Below, piece after piece: positions 7,053 to 14,476 of a stretch of 16,349 nucleotides of DNA (the first letter of the stretch is position 1; the number at the start of each line of letters is the position of its first letter). The stretch covers positions 1 to 16,349 of the forward strand of contig NZ_JANCOC010000012.1 of the NCBI RefSeq assembly GCF_024294905.1, read 5' to 3'. The translations under genes were made by a program, and so were the position numbers. The stretch is from Rothia gullae. Its GTDB lineage: Bacteria > Actinomycetota > Actinomycetes > Actinomycetales > Micrococcaceae. The notes beneath the pieces are model-generated. The model was not told the origin of the DNA, made no database searches, and saw nothing but the letters and a program-made list of their open reading frames with translations.

Positions 7053-7100
7053 CTATGTCTTCTGGAATCTATGCCTTCTGGGGACTATATCTTCTGGGGG
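7053..7100. repeat. Three tandem 16-bp repeats beside the ygiC-like stop codon
   Basis: CTATGTCTTCTGGAAT (7053-7068), CTATGCCTTCTGGGGA (7069-7084) and CTATATCTTCTGGGGG (7085-7100) follow head to tail. The next CTAT (7101) begins the complement of the stop codon of the minus-strand gene. The array thus abuts the coding sequence and may have grown by slippage or duplication of its end. Confidence 0.8.
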
Positions 7101-8393
7101 CTATCCGAAGTTTGCGGCGCCGGGGTGGGTCGTGCCGAATCCCAGGCCGGTGGAATCGTTCAAGTCCACCAGGTGCGGGGCAAAGCGGCACCAGTAGTCG
7201 GTGAGCGCGCCGTTCGATTCGCGGATGCCCAAGCCTACGGTGCGTCCGTCGACCACCCACACGCCGAGGATGGGGTGGCTGACCGGATTGATAATGCCTT
7301 CGTAGCGCGGTGCCGGAATGTACTCCTGGTAGATGAATTCGCTTTCGGGAGCGTTGGCGAAGAAGTCGTCGTCTTCGGGCTTAATGAAGACGTCGTAGTC
7401 GGGGGCGTAGATTTCTACGCCGTCGCCTTCACGTCCGAAGAGGGGCTTGCGAACCCAGTTGCGCATGCCGCCGCGGTGGCCCGCGTAGGTGGGTACAAGG
7501 TTCGGGTGGCCGGGGTATTTATCCCAGAGCGCGGCGAGCAGCAGCTTATTGGAGAGGAACATCTTCCACGCAGGCTCGATCCAGCGGTCCATGGCACCGT
7601 GGTAGGCGAAGAGGAGCTTGTCGTAGCCTGCTTCGCTGTCGGTGACCAGGTCCTCCCAGGGGTAGAGCTTGAAGAGGTTGGTGATGGCGCGTCCGTAGGC
7701 GTCTTCCCAGCTCTTGGTGTCGTTGTTGAAGATGACTTCGTCGATGGGAATCATATGGGTTTTGATGCCCGCCTGCTGTGCCGAGTAGGCGATGAGCCAG
7801 AGGTTGTTGTAGTCCTCGTTGTTCTCGTCAATCTCGGGGGACACGTGCGCCAGGTGCAGTACGGGCTGCACACCCGCGGTGATTTCGGGGGTGAAGATGT
7901 GGCGCCATCGGTTGGTGAAGGCTTCGCCGATTTCACCCCAGTGGGCATAGCCGCGGGTGTCGAGGCGCTGGTCTTTCGCCCAGGTTTTCTGGCTGACTGC
8001 CGCTTCCACGATGCCGGTGGGGGTGTCGGCGTTGTATTCGAGCAGTTTCATGGGGTCGCCAGGCACACCGGAGTAGCTAAAGTCGAAGCGTCCGTAGAAG
8101 TCGGCGTCGCGTCGGTTCCAGGATTCTACGGCGAGGTTGAACGCTGCCTGGGGCAGGCCGAGGGTGCCGACCGCTCCAGAGGCAATGTACTCGACGGTTT
8201 CCAGGCACATGCGGTGCATTTCTTCCGCCTGGGCGCGCACAGAGTCCATTTCTTGCGGGCTGAAAATGTAGGCGGCGTATTCGTTCCAATAGTGGTCGGT
8301 GTCGTGGGGGCCGTCCACGCTGTAGGTGAGGCCTTCCTCAATGATGACGTTCTCCCAGTCGGGTCGGCCGACGGGAAATTCTTCGCGGTGCAT
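7101..8393 (-). CDS. Glutathionylspermidine synthase-like ATP-grasp protein (YgiC/YjfC type)
   Basis: 430 residues, minus strand, start ATG 8393. AAGGAG (complement of 8405-8410) lies 11 bases upstream, a little far. Hallmarks of the synthetase half of glutathionylspermidine synthase are present: EYNADTPTG (119-127), VRKPLFGREGDGV (314-326), GVWVVDG (377-383), a following GLGIRES and RFAPH (403-407). The N-terminal amidase domain of E. coli Gss is absent, so it belongs to the stand-alone YgiC/YjfC group. These ATP-grasp enzymes probably form an amide bond between a carboxylate and an amine, but the substrate is not established, and Rothia-like actinobacteria are not known to make glutathionylspermidine. 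Upstream on the same strand, 140 bp away, lies a DUF1190/YgiB-like gene, reproducing the ygiB-ygiC pairing of E. coli. A hairpin between them may lower read-through. Confidence 0.85.
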   Translation of the reverse strand: MHREEFPVGRPDWENVIIEEGLTYSVDGPHDTDHYWNEYAAYIFSPQEMDSVRAQAEEMHRMCLETVEYIASGAVGTLGLPQAAFNLAVESWNRRDADFYGRFDFSYSGVPGDPMKLLEYNADTPTGIVEAAVSQKTWAKDQRLDTRGYAHWGEIGEAFTNRWRHIFTPEITAGVQPVLHLAHVSPEIDENNEDYNNLWLIAYSAQQAGIKTHMIPIDEVIFNNDTKSWEDAYGRAITNLFKLYPWEDLVTDSEAGYDKLLFAYHGAMDRWIEPAWKMFLSNKLLLAALWDKYPGHPNLVPTYAGHRGGMRNWVRKPLFGREGDGVEIYAPDYDVFIKPEDDDFFANAPESEFIYQEYIPAPRYEGIINPVSHPILGVWVVDGRTVGLGIRESNGALTDYWCRFAPHLVDLNDSTGLGFGTTHPGAANFG

Positions 8394-8479
8394 GAGGGGC
8401 TAGGCTCCTTCGAAGTAGTGAACGGAAATAGTGAGCGGTGTTGTTACGTCACCGCAAGTGTGGCTGTTCAAGTGAGGAA

Positions 8480-8514
8480 AATGCGGGCGGGACCGCTCAG
8501 TCCCTGCCCGCATT
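8480..8514 (-). terminator. Hairpin between the ygiB-like and ygiC-like genes, possible attenuating terminator
   Basis: AATGCGGGC (8480-8488) pairs with GCCCGCATT (8506-8514), and GGGAC/GTCCC continues the stem with one bulged base. Read on the minus strand it follows the ygiB-like stop and is succeeded by the pyrimidine-rich TTCCTCACTT. It could end or reduce transcription before the ygiC-like gene. Confidence 0.55.
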
Positions 8515-8533
8515 CAATGTGATGGCTTATGGC

Positions 8534-9454
8534 TTAGCCGCCGGAGCGGCCGCCACCGGACTTCGAGCCGCCACCGAAACCGCCCTTGCTGCCGGATTTC
8601 GAGGAAGAGCCAGACTTGGACGAGGAGCCAGACTTGGAGGTGTTCGACTTGCTGTAGGAGCCGGTGCTGCCGCTATTGCTGGTACCCTGCTTACCGCTGG
8701 AGACCGAGCCGGTGGTCTTATTACGCACCAAGGAGGTCTTACCGGAGTTGTTGGTACTGGTCACCTTGCCGGAGGAAACGGTGGAGGATTTCTTCGCGGT
8801 GCGGTAGGAATCTTCGAAGCTGCCGCCCTTGGAGGACACGCCGCTGTAGACGGTGCCGTTGCTGGGGCGGGTGGGGCTACCTCCGGAAAGCTTGGACCCT
8901 ACAGGAGGAATGTAGTGGGATCCGGAAGAATTAGCGGCACTTTGGCGGCCCAGGTAGTACCAGAGGAACGCATTCGAATTATTGGTGGTGGTTGAACCGG
9001 AAGACCCAGAAGAACCCGAGGAGCTGGAGGAGCTAGAGGAACCCGACGAGCTAGAGGAACCCGACGAGCTCGACGAGCCCGAGGAATCGCTACTGGATGA
9101 GTCGGTCGGCTCCTGAACGCCTGCCTTCTCACATTCGCTATCTTCCACGCGCAGGCCGGTCTTCGCGTCCTGGCAGACGCGGGCGTACTCTTCACCCTGC
9201 GACAGGAACGCGTTCTCTTCCTGGTGCATGGAGTTGTAGGCGAAGATGCCACCGCCAACCAGCAGCACGCCGGCGCCAGCTACGGCAATCATCTTGGCGA
9301 TGCCGGGGCGGGTCGCACCCAAGTTCAGGGTCTGCTGGGCTGAGGTCTGTGCGGCTCGGGTAACGAAATCTGCAACCGCTTCCATGCGCTTGCGGGGCTT
9401 CTTCGGGCCGTTAGGGGTGGTGGTTCCGCCGGGGTATTGGGGAGCAGAACTCAT
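8534..9454 (-). CDS. DUF1190/YgiB-like membrane-anchored Ser-rich protein
   Basis: 306 residues, minus strand, start ATG 9454 with AAGGAG (complement of 9461-9466) 6 bases upstream. A basic N-terminus is followed by one membrane segment (~52-73) and an external domain. Cys94 and Cys108 could pair. A stretch of nearly pure Ser/Gly (119-153) leads to WYYLGRQ (165-171), Tyr/Pro/Gly-rich sequence (PPVGSKLSGG) and a Ser/Lys/Gly tail with GGFGGG (291-296). The order (anchored N-terminus, two Cys, short hydrophobic YLGR-like segment, GGFG tail) resembles E. coli YgiB (DUF1190), and the neighbour is YgiC-like, which supports the match. The family's biochemical role is unknown. A surface or cell-envelope partner of the ATP-grasp enzyme is an inference. 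The low-complexity parts alone would not justify the call. Confidence 0.6.
   Translation of the reverse strand: MSSAPQYPGGTTTPNGPKKPRKRMEAVADFVTRAAQTSAQQTLNLGATRPGIAKMIAVAGAGVLLVGGGIFAYNSMHQEENAFLSQGEEYARVCQDAKTGLRVEDSECEKAGVQEPTDSSSSDSSGSSSSSGSSSSSGSSSSSSSSGSSGSSGSTTTNNSNAFLWYYLGRQSAANSSGSHYIPPVGSKLSGGSPTRPSNGTVYSGVSSKGGSFEDSYRTAKKSSTVSSGKVTSTNNSGKTSLVRNKTTGSVSSGKQGTSNSGSTGSYSKSNTSKSGSSSKSGSSSKSGSKGGFGGGSKSGGGRSGG
9030..9083. repeat. 18-bp tandem repeats in the Ser-rich coding region
   Basis: GAGCTAGAGGAACCCGAC occurs exactly at 9030-9047 and 9048-9065, followed by a diverged third copy (9066-9083). Since 18 is divisible by three, copy-number change would lengthen or shorten the Ser tract of the minus-strand protein without a frameshift. 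Confidence 0.7.
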
Positions 9455-9466
9455 GCATCTCTCCTT

Positions 9467-9905
9467 GAAAGGTGGTGCGTGGCGTAACGCTCAACACGTA
9501 CATGAAGCTGAGTGGGTACAGCATCATCCGGCGACTTTCACCGGACTATCGGTGTGTTTCCAGCATATCAACCCCTAGCTTTCGGATTATCCCACTGACG
9601 GCAAAATCTCAGCAAGCTTCCCCGCATGTTGCGCAGTTGTTTCCTTTCTATTTGCTTTTGCGGCGATTCCTCATTAACTATCAGCCGATTTAACCGCCTA
9701 GGGGGGGGTAGCTGGCGGCACCGGCGGCGGCACCGACGGCGGCGTTGCTGGTTGGGCAGCTGGGTTGGGCTGTGTTGCTAGTTGGGCAGCTGGATGTACA
9801 GCCGAAAGGTGCCACCGGAAGGTCACGGTTCGTCACACATCCTCTACATTGCACCGGATTGAAACACTTCTTCACACAAACTCGCGCCGGAGCGCGTAAA
9901 AGTTT
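9467..9905. other. Intergenic region between divergent genes, with repeats
   Basis: This separates the minus-strand ygiB-like gene from the plus-strand symporter and must hold both promoters. I see no convincing gene. It contains a G8 tract (9701-9708), an Ala/Pro/Gly-type GC-rich stretch (9712-9745), a 30-bp period repeat (9744-9793), and a CGCGC-CGGA-GCGCG inverted repeat (9883-9896) near the symporter promoter. A 42-codon minus-strand frame (9698-9826) is Pro/Ala-rich, discussed under findings. Confidence 0.5.
9744..9793. repeat. 20-bp direct repeat with 30-bp period
   Basis: GTTGCTGGTTGGGCAGCTGG (9744-9763) recurs with one mismatch at 9774-9793. The 30-bp period is a multiple of three, as expected of coding repeats, though no gene is established here. 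Confidence 0.75.
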
Positions 9906-9911
9906 TAGAGT
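9883..9911 (+). promoter_or_regulatory. Putative symporter promoter with inverted repeat
   Basis: TAGAGT (9906-9911) fits a -10 box and ends 7 bases before ATG 9919, so the mRNA could be leaderless. Where a -35 box would sit there is instead a 5-bp inverted repeat, CGCGC-CGGA-GCGCG (9883-9896), which could be a regulator site. No clear ribosome site precedes ATG 9919. Confidence 0.35.
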
Positions 9912-9918
9912 ATGCCAC

Positions 9919-11328
9919 ATGTCTACACCGCATGCATCATCTCGTTCACGTCTGCCCAAGTGGGCTACTTCTTTCGGCAACCAAATCATTGCCTCCCTCA
10001 TTCTGGGTATTGTTCTCGGCGCGCTCGCCCTCGCACTGGGTGGGGACGCGAAGAGCAACCCCAACTGGCTCATGGTGACCTTAGATACCATCGGCTCCTC
10101 CTACGTCACTCTGCTGAAGGCGGCCGTTGTTCCGCTGATTTTCACCGCCGTGGTCGCCTCCATCTCTAACCTGTCGCAGGTGACGAACGCGGCACGCCTG
10201 GCGGTTAACACGCTCATCTGGTTTGCGATTACCGCGTTCTTCGCGGTGCTCATTGGTATTGCGATAGGCATGATCGTTCAGCCGGGCGTGGGTGCGCAGG
10301 TGCAGGGCAAGGCATACACCGGATCGACCGGTTCGTGGACCGCATTCCTGACCGGTCTGATCCCGGTGAACTTCCTGGGCCTGGGTGTCAGCGCTAAGTC
10401 CGGTGATTCCGGCATCACCGCCTCGGCGTCCTTTAATGTACTGCAGATTCTGGTCATTTCCGGTGCGGTCGGCATTGCCGCACTGAAGGTCGGCGAGGCT
10501 GCCAAGCCGTTCATTGACGTGGTCAAGAGCGCCCTGGCGATTATTCAGAAGATTCTGTGGTGGATTATTCGCCTGGCACCGCTGGGTACCGTGGGCCTGA
10601 TTGCTAAGGCTGTGTTCGCGTACGGTTGGGCGTCGATGGGTTCGCTGGTCGCGTTCGTTATCGCACTCTACATTGGCCTGCTACTGGTCTTCCTCGTGGT
10701 CTACCCGATTATTGTTCGCGCGAACGGCCTGTCGGTCCGCCAGTACTTCTCGGGCGTGTGGCCGGCGCTCCAGCTGGGCTTCGTGTCCCGCTCTTCGATG
10801 GGTTCGATGCCGATGACCCAGACCGTTGCCGAACGCAACCTGGGTGTTCCCCGCGCCTACGCATCCTTCGCGGTTCCGCTGGGTGCGACCACCAAGATGG
10901 ACGGCTGCGCTTCGGTTTACCCGGCTCTTGCCGCGATTTTCGTGGCTCAGTTCTACGGTATCCAGCTGGACTTCACCCAGTATCTGCTGATTGTGATGGT
11001 GTCCGTGCTCGGTTCGGCTGCGACTGCCGGCACGACCGGCGCTATCGTGATGCTGACTCTGACCCTGTCCACTCTGGGTCTTCCCCTGGACGGCGTGGGT
11101 CTACTCCTGGCGATTGACCCGATTGTTGACATGGGTCGTACCGCTCTGAACGTTGCCGGTCAGGCTCTGGTTCCCGCGATTGTGGCTCGCCGCGAGGGGA
11201 TCTTGGATGAGGAGCTCTACAACGCTCCCCGTTCTGAGGGCGGCTTCGTGGCTCAGAAATTCTACGATGAGCGCATCGTCGGCGAGGCGCAGCGACTTCA
11301 CAAGGTGGAGAACGCGGCACACCGCTAA
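9919..11328 (+). CDS. Dicarboxylate/amino acid:cation symporter (DAACS family)
   Basis: 469 residues from ATG 9919. The open frame continues upstream to 9745, but that part is repeat-derived and lacks membrane character. The protein is strongly hydrophobic, with about eight membrane segments and two re-entrant loops as in GltPh. Loop HP1 shows SRSSMGSMP, TM7 shows GATTKMDGCASVYPALAAI, HP2 shows GSAATAGTTGAIVML, and TM8 shows DPIVDMGRTALNVAGQ, keeping the substrate-contacting Arg of the GRT motif. It probably imports an acidic amino acid, dicarboxylate or cystine-like solute with a cation. Two residues tied to sodium binding in GltPh differ: Asn of NMDG is Lys, and Asp of NVTGD is Gln, so coupling may differ. 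These may be normal for an actinobacterial subgroup. It stands as a single-gene unit. Confidence 0.88.
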   Translation: MSTPHASSRSRLPKWATSFGNQIIASLILGIVLGALALALGGDAKSNPNWLMVTLDTIGSSYVTLLKAAVVPLIFTAVVASISNLSQVTNAARLAVNTLIWFAITAFFAVLIGIAIGMIVQPGVGAQVQGKAYTGSTGSWTAFLTGLIPVNFLGLGVSAKSGDSGITASASFNVLQILVISGAVGIAALKVGEAAKPFIDVVKSALAIIQKILWWIIRLAPLGTVGLIAKAVFAYGWASMGSLVAFVIALYIGLLLVFLVVYPIIVRANGLSVRQYFSGVWPALQLGFVSRSSMGSMPMTQTVAERNLGVPRAYASFAVPLGATTKMDGCASVYPALAAIFVAQFYGIQLDFTQYLLIVMVSVLGSAATAGTTGAIVMLTLTLSTLGLPLDGVGLLLAIDPIVDMGRTALNVAGQALVPAIVARREGILDEELYNAPRSEGGFVAQKFYDERIVGEAQRLHKVENAAHR

Positions 11329-11346
11329 TTAGACGAAGGCTCACGC

Positions 11347-11380
11347 ACACGGCGCTAGGCAGTACCGCTTAGCGCCGTGT
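11347..11380 (+). terminator. Hairpin terminator after the symporter
   Basis: ACACGGCGCTA (11347-11357) pairs exactly with TAGCGCCGTGT (11370-11380), and three more pairs leave the loop AGTACC. Only a weak pyrimidine tail (AGCTTCTCCG) follows, so it may be a less efficient or U-poor terminator. Confidence 0.6.
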
Positions 11381-11393
11381 AGCTTCTCCGCCA

Positions 11394-11416
11394 CCCATGC
11401 CCCCCCCCAGCATGGG
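11394..11416 (+). terminator. Second hairpin after the symporter
   Basis: CCCATGC (11394-11400) pairs with GCATGGG (11410-11416) around a loop that is almost entirely C. It may back up the first hairpin. The C run could also be miscounted. Confidence 0.4.
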
Positions 11417-11725
11417 CTAAATACATTTGTCAAACGTCATAAAAATGTCACTATTGATTCTTTTTTCTTTAAGGTTTGAGAAGAGTTATGATTTTGAACG
11501 GCGTGTTCCGTCTCCTACGTGGTTGAGGGGGATGGTACACGCTCTTTTTATGCCCGCCGGTTTTATACCCTCCACGCTCGGCGCTCCAGTCCTCCCGCAG
11601 ATCACGCCCCCAGATTGCGCCAAGGACCTGTATTCAACACTGACGCACCGGCAGAGGGTTCCACCCAGTGACCCTCAATCTGCACCCCAGAGTAAAACCC
11701 GAAAGTAAAACTCGCTGGCAACGCT
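11417..11725. other. Intergenic region before maf without a supported gene
   Basis: The left part is A/T-rich (T-run at 11460-11466) and could hold an upstream promoter. The remainder shows no coding pattern I trust. A 93-codon frame beginning at TTG 11427 has no ribosome site and no recognisable domain. A sequence suitable as the maf promoter lies at the right end. Confidence 0.5.
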
Positions 11726-11738
11726 TAAAATAGAACCC
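11726..11738 (+). promoter_or_regulatory. Putative leaderless maf promoter (-10 box)
   Basis: TAAAAT (11726-11731) closely matches a -10 hexamer and ends exactly 7 bases before ATG 11739. There is no ribosome site between them, so transcription probably starts at the A of the start codon. No clear -35 box is visible. Confidence 0.5.
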
Positions 11739-12452
11739 ATGACTACCAGTGCTTCATCGACCCGACTGATTCTTGCCTCCGCATCCCCGGCGCGCCGCAA
11801 GCTCCTAGAAGACTCCCGCATCGCGTTCATGGTGCGCGTCTCCTCCGTAGATGAGGACGCCGCACTCGCTACCGCCAACGATCAGGCGCGAGCGCAGGGA
11901 CGGGCGGGGCTCACCCCGGCTGAAACCGCTTCCCTGCTGGCACAGCTGAAGGCACAGGCAGTTGCCGCCGAACTCGCCGCCGAGGGTGTGCGCGACGCGC
12001 TGATTCTGGGCTGCGATTCGGTCTTCGAGTTTGAGGGTGTTGCCTACGGCAAGCCTCACACCGCTCAGGCGGCACGCGAGCGCATCAGCGCAATGAGCGG
12101 CAACTACGGTGTGCTGCATACCGGTCACGCGCTCGTGGATCTGCGCGGTCTTGAGCCAGGTGCCGAGCTGCCCGCTGCTTCTGAGCTGCCCACCGTTTCT
12201 GAGTTGCGCAGCGCCACCGTCCACTTTGATACGCTCAGCCCCGAAGAAATCGAGGCGTACATTGCTACCGGTGAGCCGCTCTGGGTAGCCGGTTCCTTCA
12301 CCCTGGACGGTTACGGTTCGGCGTTTATTCGCGGTATTGAGGGTGAGTTCCACACGGTGGTGGGCCTGTCCATCCACGCGCTACGCGATATGCTGCGCCG
12401 CCGCGAGGTCGCGGTGACCGAGTTGTGGCTGTCGCCCCAAGATGAAGATTAG
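11739..12452 (+). CDS. maf: Maf family nucleotide pyrophosphatase
   Basis: 237 residues. Maf proteins hydrolyse nucleoside triphosphates to monophosphate and pyrophosphate, removing dTTP/UTP or modified nucleotides, and act in the cytoplasm. Visible signatures are LASASPARRKLL near the N-terminus, LGCDSV with D93, the AYGKP loop, ISAMSGNYGVLHTGHALVD, and a late region ending VVGLSIHALRDML. The protein is somewhat longer than typical Maf (~190-210), explained partly by an Ala-rich insert after residue 45 and a repeat insert at ~143-160. In actinobacteria maf commonly lies between the epsilon and alpha subunit genes of acyl-CoA carboxylase. Here the alpha gene follows 151 bp downstream, but epsilon is 11 kb upstream. 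No ribosome site precedes ATG 11739, which fits leaderless translation. Confidence 0.88.
   Translation: MTTSASSTRLILASASPARRKLLEDSRIAFMVRVSSVDEDAALATANDQARAQGRAGLTPAETASLLAQLKAQAVAAELAAEGVRDALILGCDSVFEFEGVAYGKPHTAQAARERISAMSGNYGVLHTGHALVDLRGLEPGAELPAASELPTVSELRSATVHFDTLSPEEIEAYIATGEPLWVAGSFTLDGYGSAFIRGIEGEFHTVVGLSIHALRDMLRRREVAVTELWLSPQDED
12165..12218. repeat. Three tandem 18-bp repeats inside maf
   Basis: Three successive 18-bp units encode ELPAAS, ELPTVS and ELRSAT. The first two are close at the DNA level (GAGCTGCCC...TCT) and the third is diverged. The insert falls between the TGHALVD motif and the VHFDTLSPEEIEAY segment. Confidence 0.7.
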
Positions 12453-12533
12453 ATCCAGCGCAATCGTATAAATCTGTCTCAAAGCGCACCCTGAAATACA
12501 CATTATTGAACACCAATCGATAAGATAGAACAG

Positions 12534-12539
12534 TATGAT
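12534..12539 (+). promoter_or_regulatory. Possible accA -10 box
   Basis: TATGAT (12534-12539) resembles a -10 hexamer and would give a leader of about 58 bases before GTG 12604. TTGAAC at 12506-12511 is too far (22 bp) to be an ideal -35. The 151-bp gap after maf has no clear terminator, so read-through from maf is also likely. Confidence 0.3.
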
Positions 12540-12603
12540 GCGCGTTATATTCGCCAATCCTGCCGAAGTATCCTTGGAGCAGGAGATTAAAGGAGAGCTT
12601 TAA

Positions 12604-14424
12604 GTGACTCAGCACCAGGCAGAAGCCGCCAAGAAATTTACTGCAGTCCCCGGCCGTCACACCGGCCCGGTCAGCAAGATTCTGATCGCTAACCGCGGCG
12701 AAATTGCTGTCCGCGTGATTCGTGCAGCCCGCGATGAGGGTCTGCAGACCGTCGCCGTCTACGCTGACCCCGACCGCGACTCCCAGCATGTGAAGCTTGC
12801 CGATGAAGCCTACGCTCTCGGGGGCGCCACCGCGGCACAGTCCTACCTGGTCATGGACAAGCTCATTGAAATCGCTCGCCGCTCCGGCGCTGACGCTGTA
12901 CACCCCGGCTACGGTTTCCTTTCTGAGAACGCGCAGTTCGCGCAGAAGTGCATTGACGCTGGCCTGACCTGGATTGGTCCCTCCCCCGAGTCCATTACCC
13001 AGCTGGGCGATAAGGTGGCGGCACGCCACATCGCGCAGAAGGTGGGCGCTCCCCTGGTGCCCGGCACCAAGGACCCGGTCAAGTCCGCCGATGAGGTTGT
13101 CGCTTTCGCGGATGAGCACGGTCTGCCCATCGCGGTGAAGGCCGCATTTGGTGGTGGTGGCCGCGGCATTAAGGTGGCACGCGACCGCGAGAGCATTGTT
13201 GAGATGTACGAGTCCGCTGTTCGCGAGGCTACCGCAGCGTTCGGTCGTGGTGAGTGCTTCATCGAGCGTTTCTTGGATTCTCCCCGCCACGTTGAGACCC
13301 AGTGCTTGGCGGATGCGCACGGCAACGTCGTGGTGGTTTCCACCCGTGACTGCTCCCTGCAACGCCGTAACCAGAAACTCGTTGAGGAGGCGCCCGCACC
13401 CTACCTGAGCGATGAGCAGAACGAGCGCCTGTACGAGGCGTCCCGCGCGATCCTGCGTGAGGCTGGCTACCAGGGTGCTGGCACCTGTGAGTTCCTGGTC
13501 GGTACCGACGGTACTATCTCCTTCCTTGAGGTCAACACTCGACTGCAGGTGGAGCACCCGGTCTCCGAGGAGATTTCCGGTCTGGACCTGGTTCGTGAGC
13601 AGTTCCGTATTGCCCGCGGCGAGAAGATTGAGGAGAAGGACCCGGTTCTGCGCGGTCACTCCTTCGAGTTCCGTATTAACGGTGAGGATGCGGGCCGTTC
13701 CTTCATGCCCGCCCCCGGCACGATCGAGAAGATGTCCGTGCCCACAGGCCCCGGTGTTCGCTGGGATTCTGGCTTCGTGGCTGGCGACGTTATCGGCGGT
13801 AACTTCGACTCCATGCTGGCTAAGCTCATTGTTACTGGCGCGGATCGTGAGCAGGCTCTGCAGCGTGCCCGCCGTGCCCTGGCTGAGCTGACCATTGAGG
13901 GTATGCCCACCGTCATTCCGTTCCACCGCGTCGTGCTGGATGATCCCGCTTTCGCGCCGGCTGAAGGCGGCGAGTTCAAGGTGCACACCCGCTGGATTGA
14001 GACCGAGTTTAACAACACCATCCCCATGTACTCCGGCGCGCCCGGTAGCGTGGATTCGGATGAGGACGAGCGCACCACCGTGGTCGTTGAGGTTAACGGC
14101 AAGCGTATGGAGGTGTCCCTGCCTAATCTGAGCGGTGGCGCGAAGCCTGCCGCTAAGCCCGCCGCCAAGACCCGCAAGTCCCGTTCGGCACGTAGCGCGG
14201 CGAAGGGTGGCGGCGACGAGCTGACCAGCCCCATGCAGGGCACCATCGTGAAGGTGGTGGCTTCTGACGGCGACACCGTCGCTGAGGGCGACCTGATTCT
14301 GGTGCTGGAGGCGATGAAGATGGAGCAGCCCATTACCGCCCACAAGGCGGGTAAGGTTTCGGGCCTGTCAGCTAAGGCCGGTGATACCGTCACTTCCGGT
14401 GCGGTGCTGGCGACCATCAAATAA
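12604..14424 (+). CDS. accA3: Acyl-CoA carboxylase alpha subunit (biotin carboxylase + BCCP)
   Basis: 606 residues from GTG 12604, with AAAGGAG (12589-12595) 8 bases upstream. N-terminal biotin carboxylase: [16 protein letters not shown] (~24-39), [10 protein letters not shown], the ATP-binding glycine loop [11 protein letters not shown], catalytic-domain signatures [19 protein letters not shown] and [15 protein letters not shown] Lys/Ala/Arg-rich linker (~515-538) joins a C-terminal biotin carrier domain with EAMKMEQP, where K572 is the biotinylation site. It fixes bicarbonate onto biotin using ATP. A separate beta subunit then transfers it to acetyl- or propionyl-CoA for fatty acid synthesis or propionate metabolism. 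The size and fused layout match the actinobacterial AccA3 type. The epsilon subunit gene at 189-578 is its likely partner, separated by the 11-kb interval. Transcription ends at a strong terminator downstream. Confidence 0.95.
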   Translation: MTQHQAEAAKKFTAVPGRHTGPVSKILIANRGEIAVRVIRAARDEGLQTVAVYADPDRDSQHVKLADEAYALGGATAAQSYLVMDKLIEIARRSGADAVHPGYGFLSENAQFAQKCIDAGLTWIGPSPESITQLGDKVAARHIAQKVGAPLVPGTKDPVKSADEVVAFADEHGLPIAVKAAFGGGGRGIKVARDRESIVEMYESAVREATAAFGRGECFIERFLDSPRHVETQCLADAHGNVVVVSTRDCSLQRRNQKLVEEAPAPYLSDEQNERLYEASRAILREAGYQGAGTCEFLVGTDGTISFLEVNTRLQVEHPVSEEISGLDLVREQFRIARGEKIEEKDPVLRGHSFEFRINGEDAGRSFMPAPGTIEKMSVPTGPGVRWDSGFVAGDVIGGNFDSMLAKLIVTGADREQALQRARRALAELTIEGMPTVIPFHRVVLDDPAFAPAEGGEFKVHTRWIETEFNNTIPMYSGAPGSVDSDEDERTTVVVEVNGKRMEVSLPNLSGGAKPAAKPAAKTRKSRSARSAAKGGGDELTSPMQGTIVKVVASDGDTVAEGDLILVLEAMKMEQPITAHKAGKVSGLSAKAGDTVTSGAVLATIK

Positions 14425-14476
14425 CGCTTCGCCTCGATACTGAGGTCTCACGACTGTGAGCGCTATAGACTATACG

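Noticed and set aside
7071..8522. 483-codon plus-strand open frame
   Set aside because: Antisense to the ygiC-like gene, with a Val/Gly-rich translation and no motif. The minus-strand frame carries all the ATP-grasp signatures.
9745..9918. N-terminal extension of the symporter frame
   Set aside because: It reads through the 30-bp repeat and has no start support. Family homology begins after ATG 9919.
11427..11708. 93-codon frame between the symporter and maf
   Set aside because: TTG start without ribosome site, no domain, and it would end just before the maf promoter. I cannot separate it from chance.
12325..14343. 672-codon minus-strand open frame
   Set aside because: Antisense to accA3 and the end of maf. 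No domain seen, and the plus strand is unmistakable.
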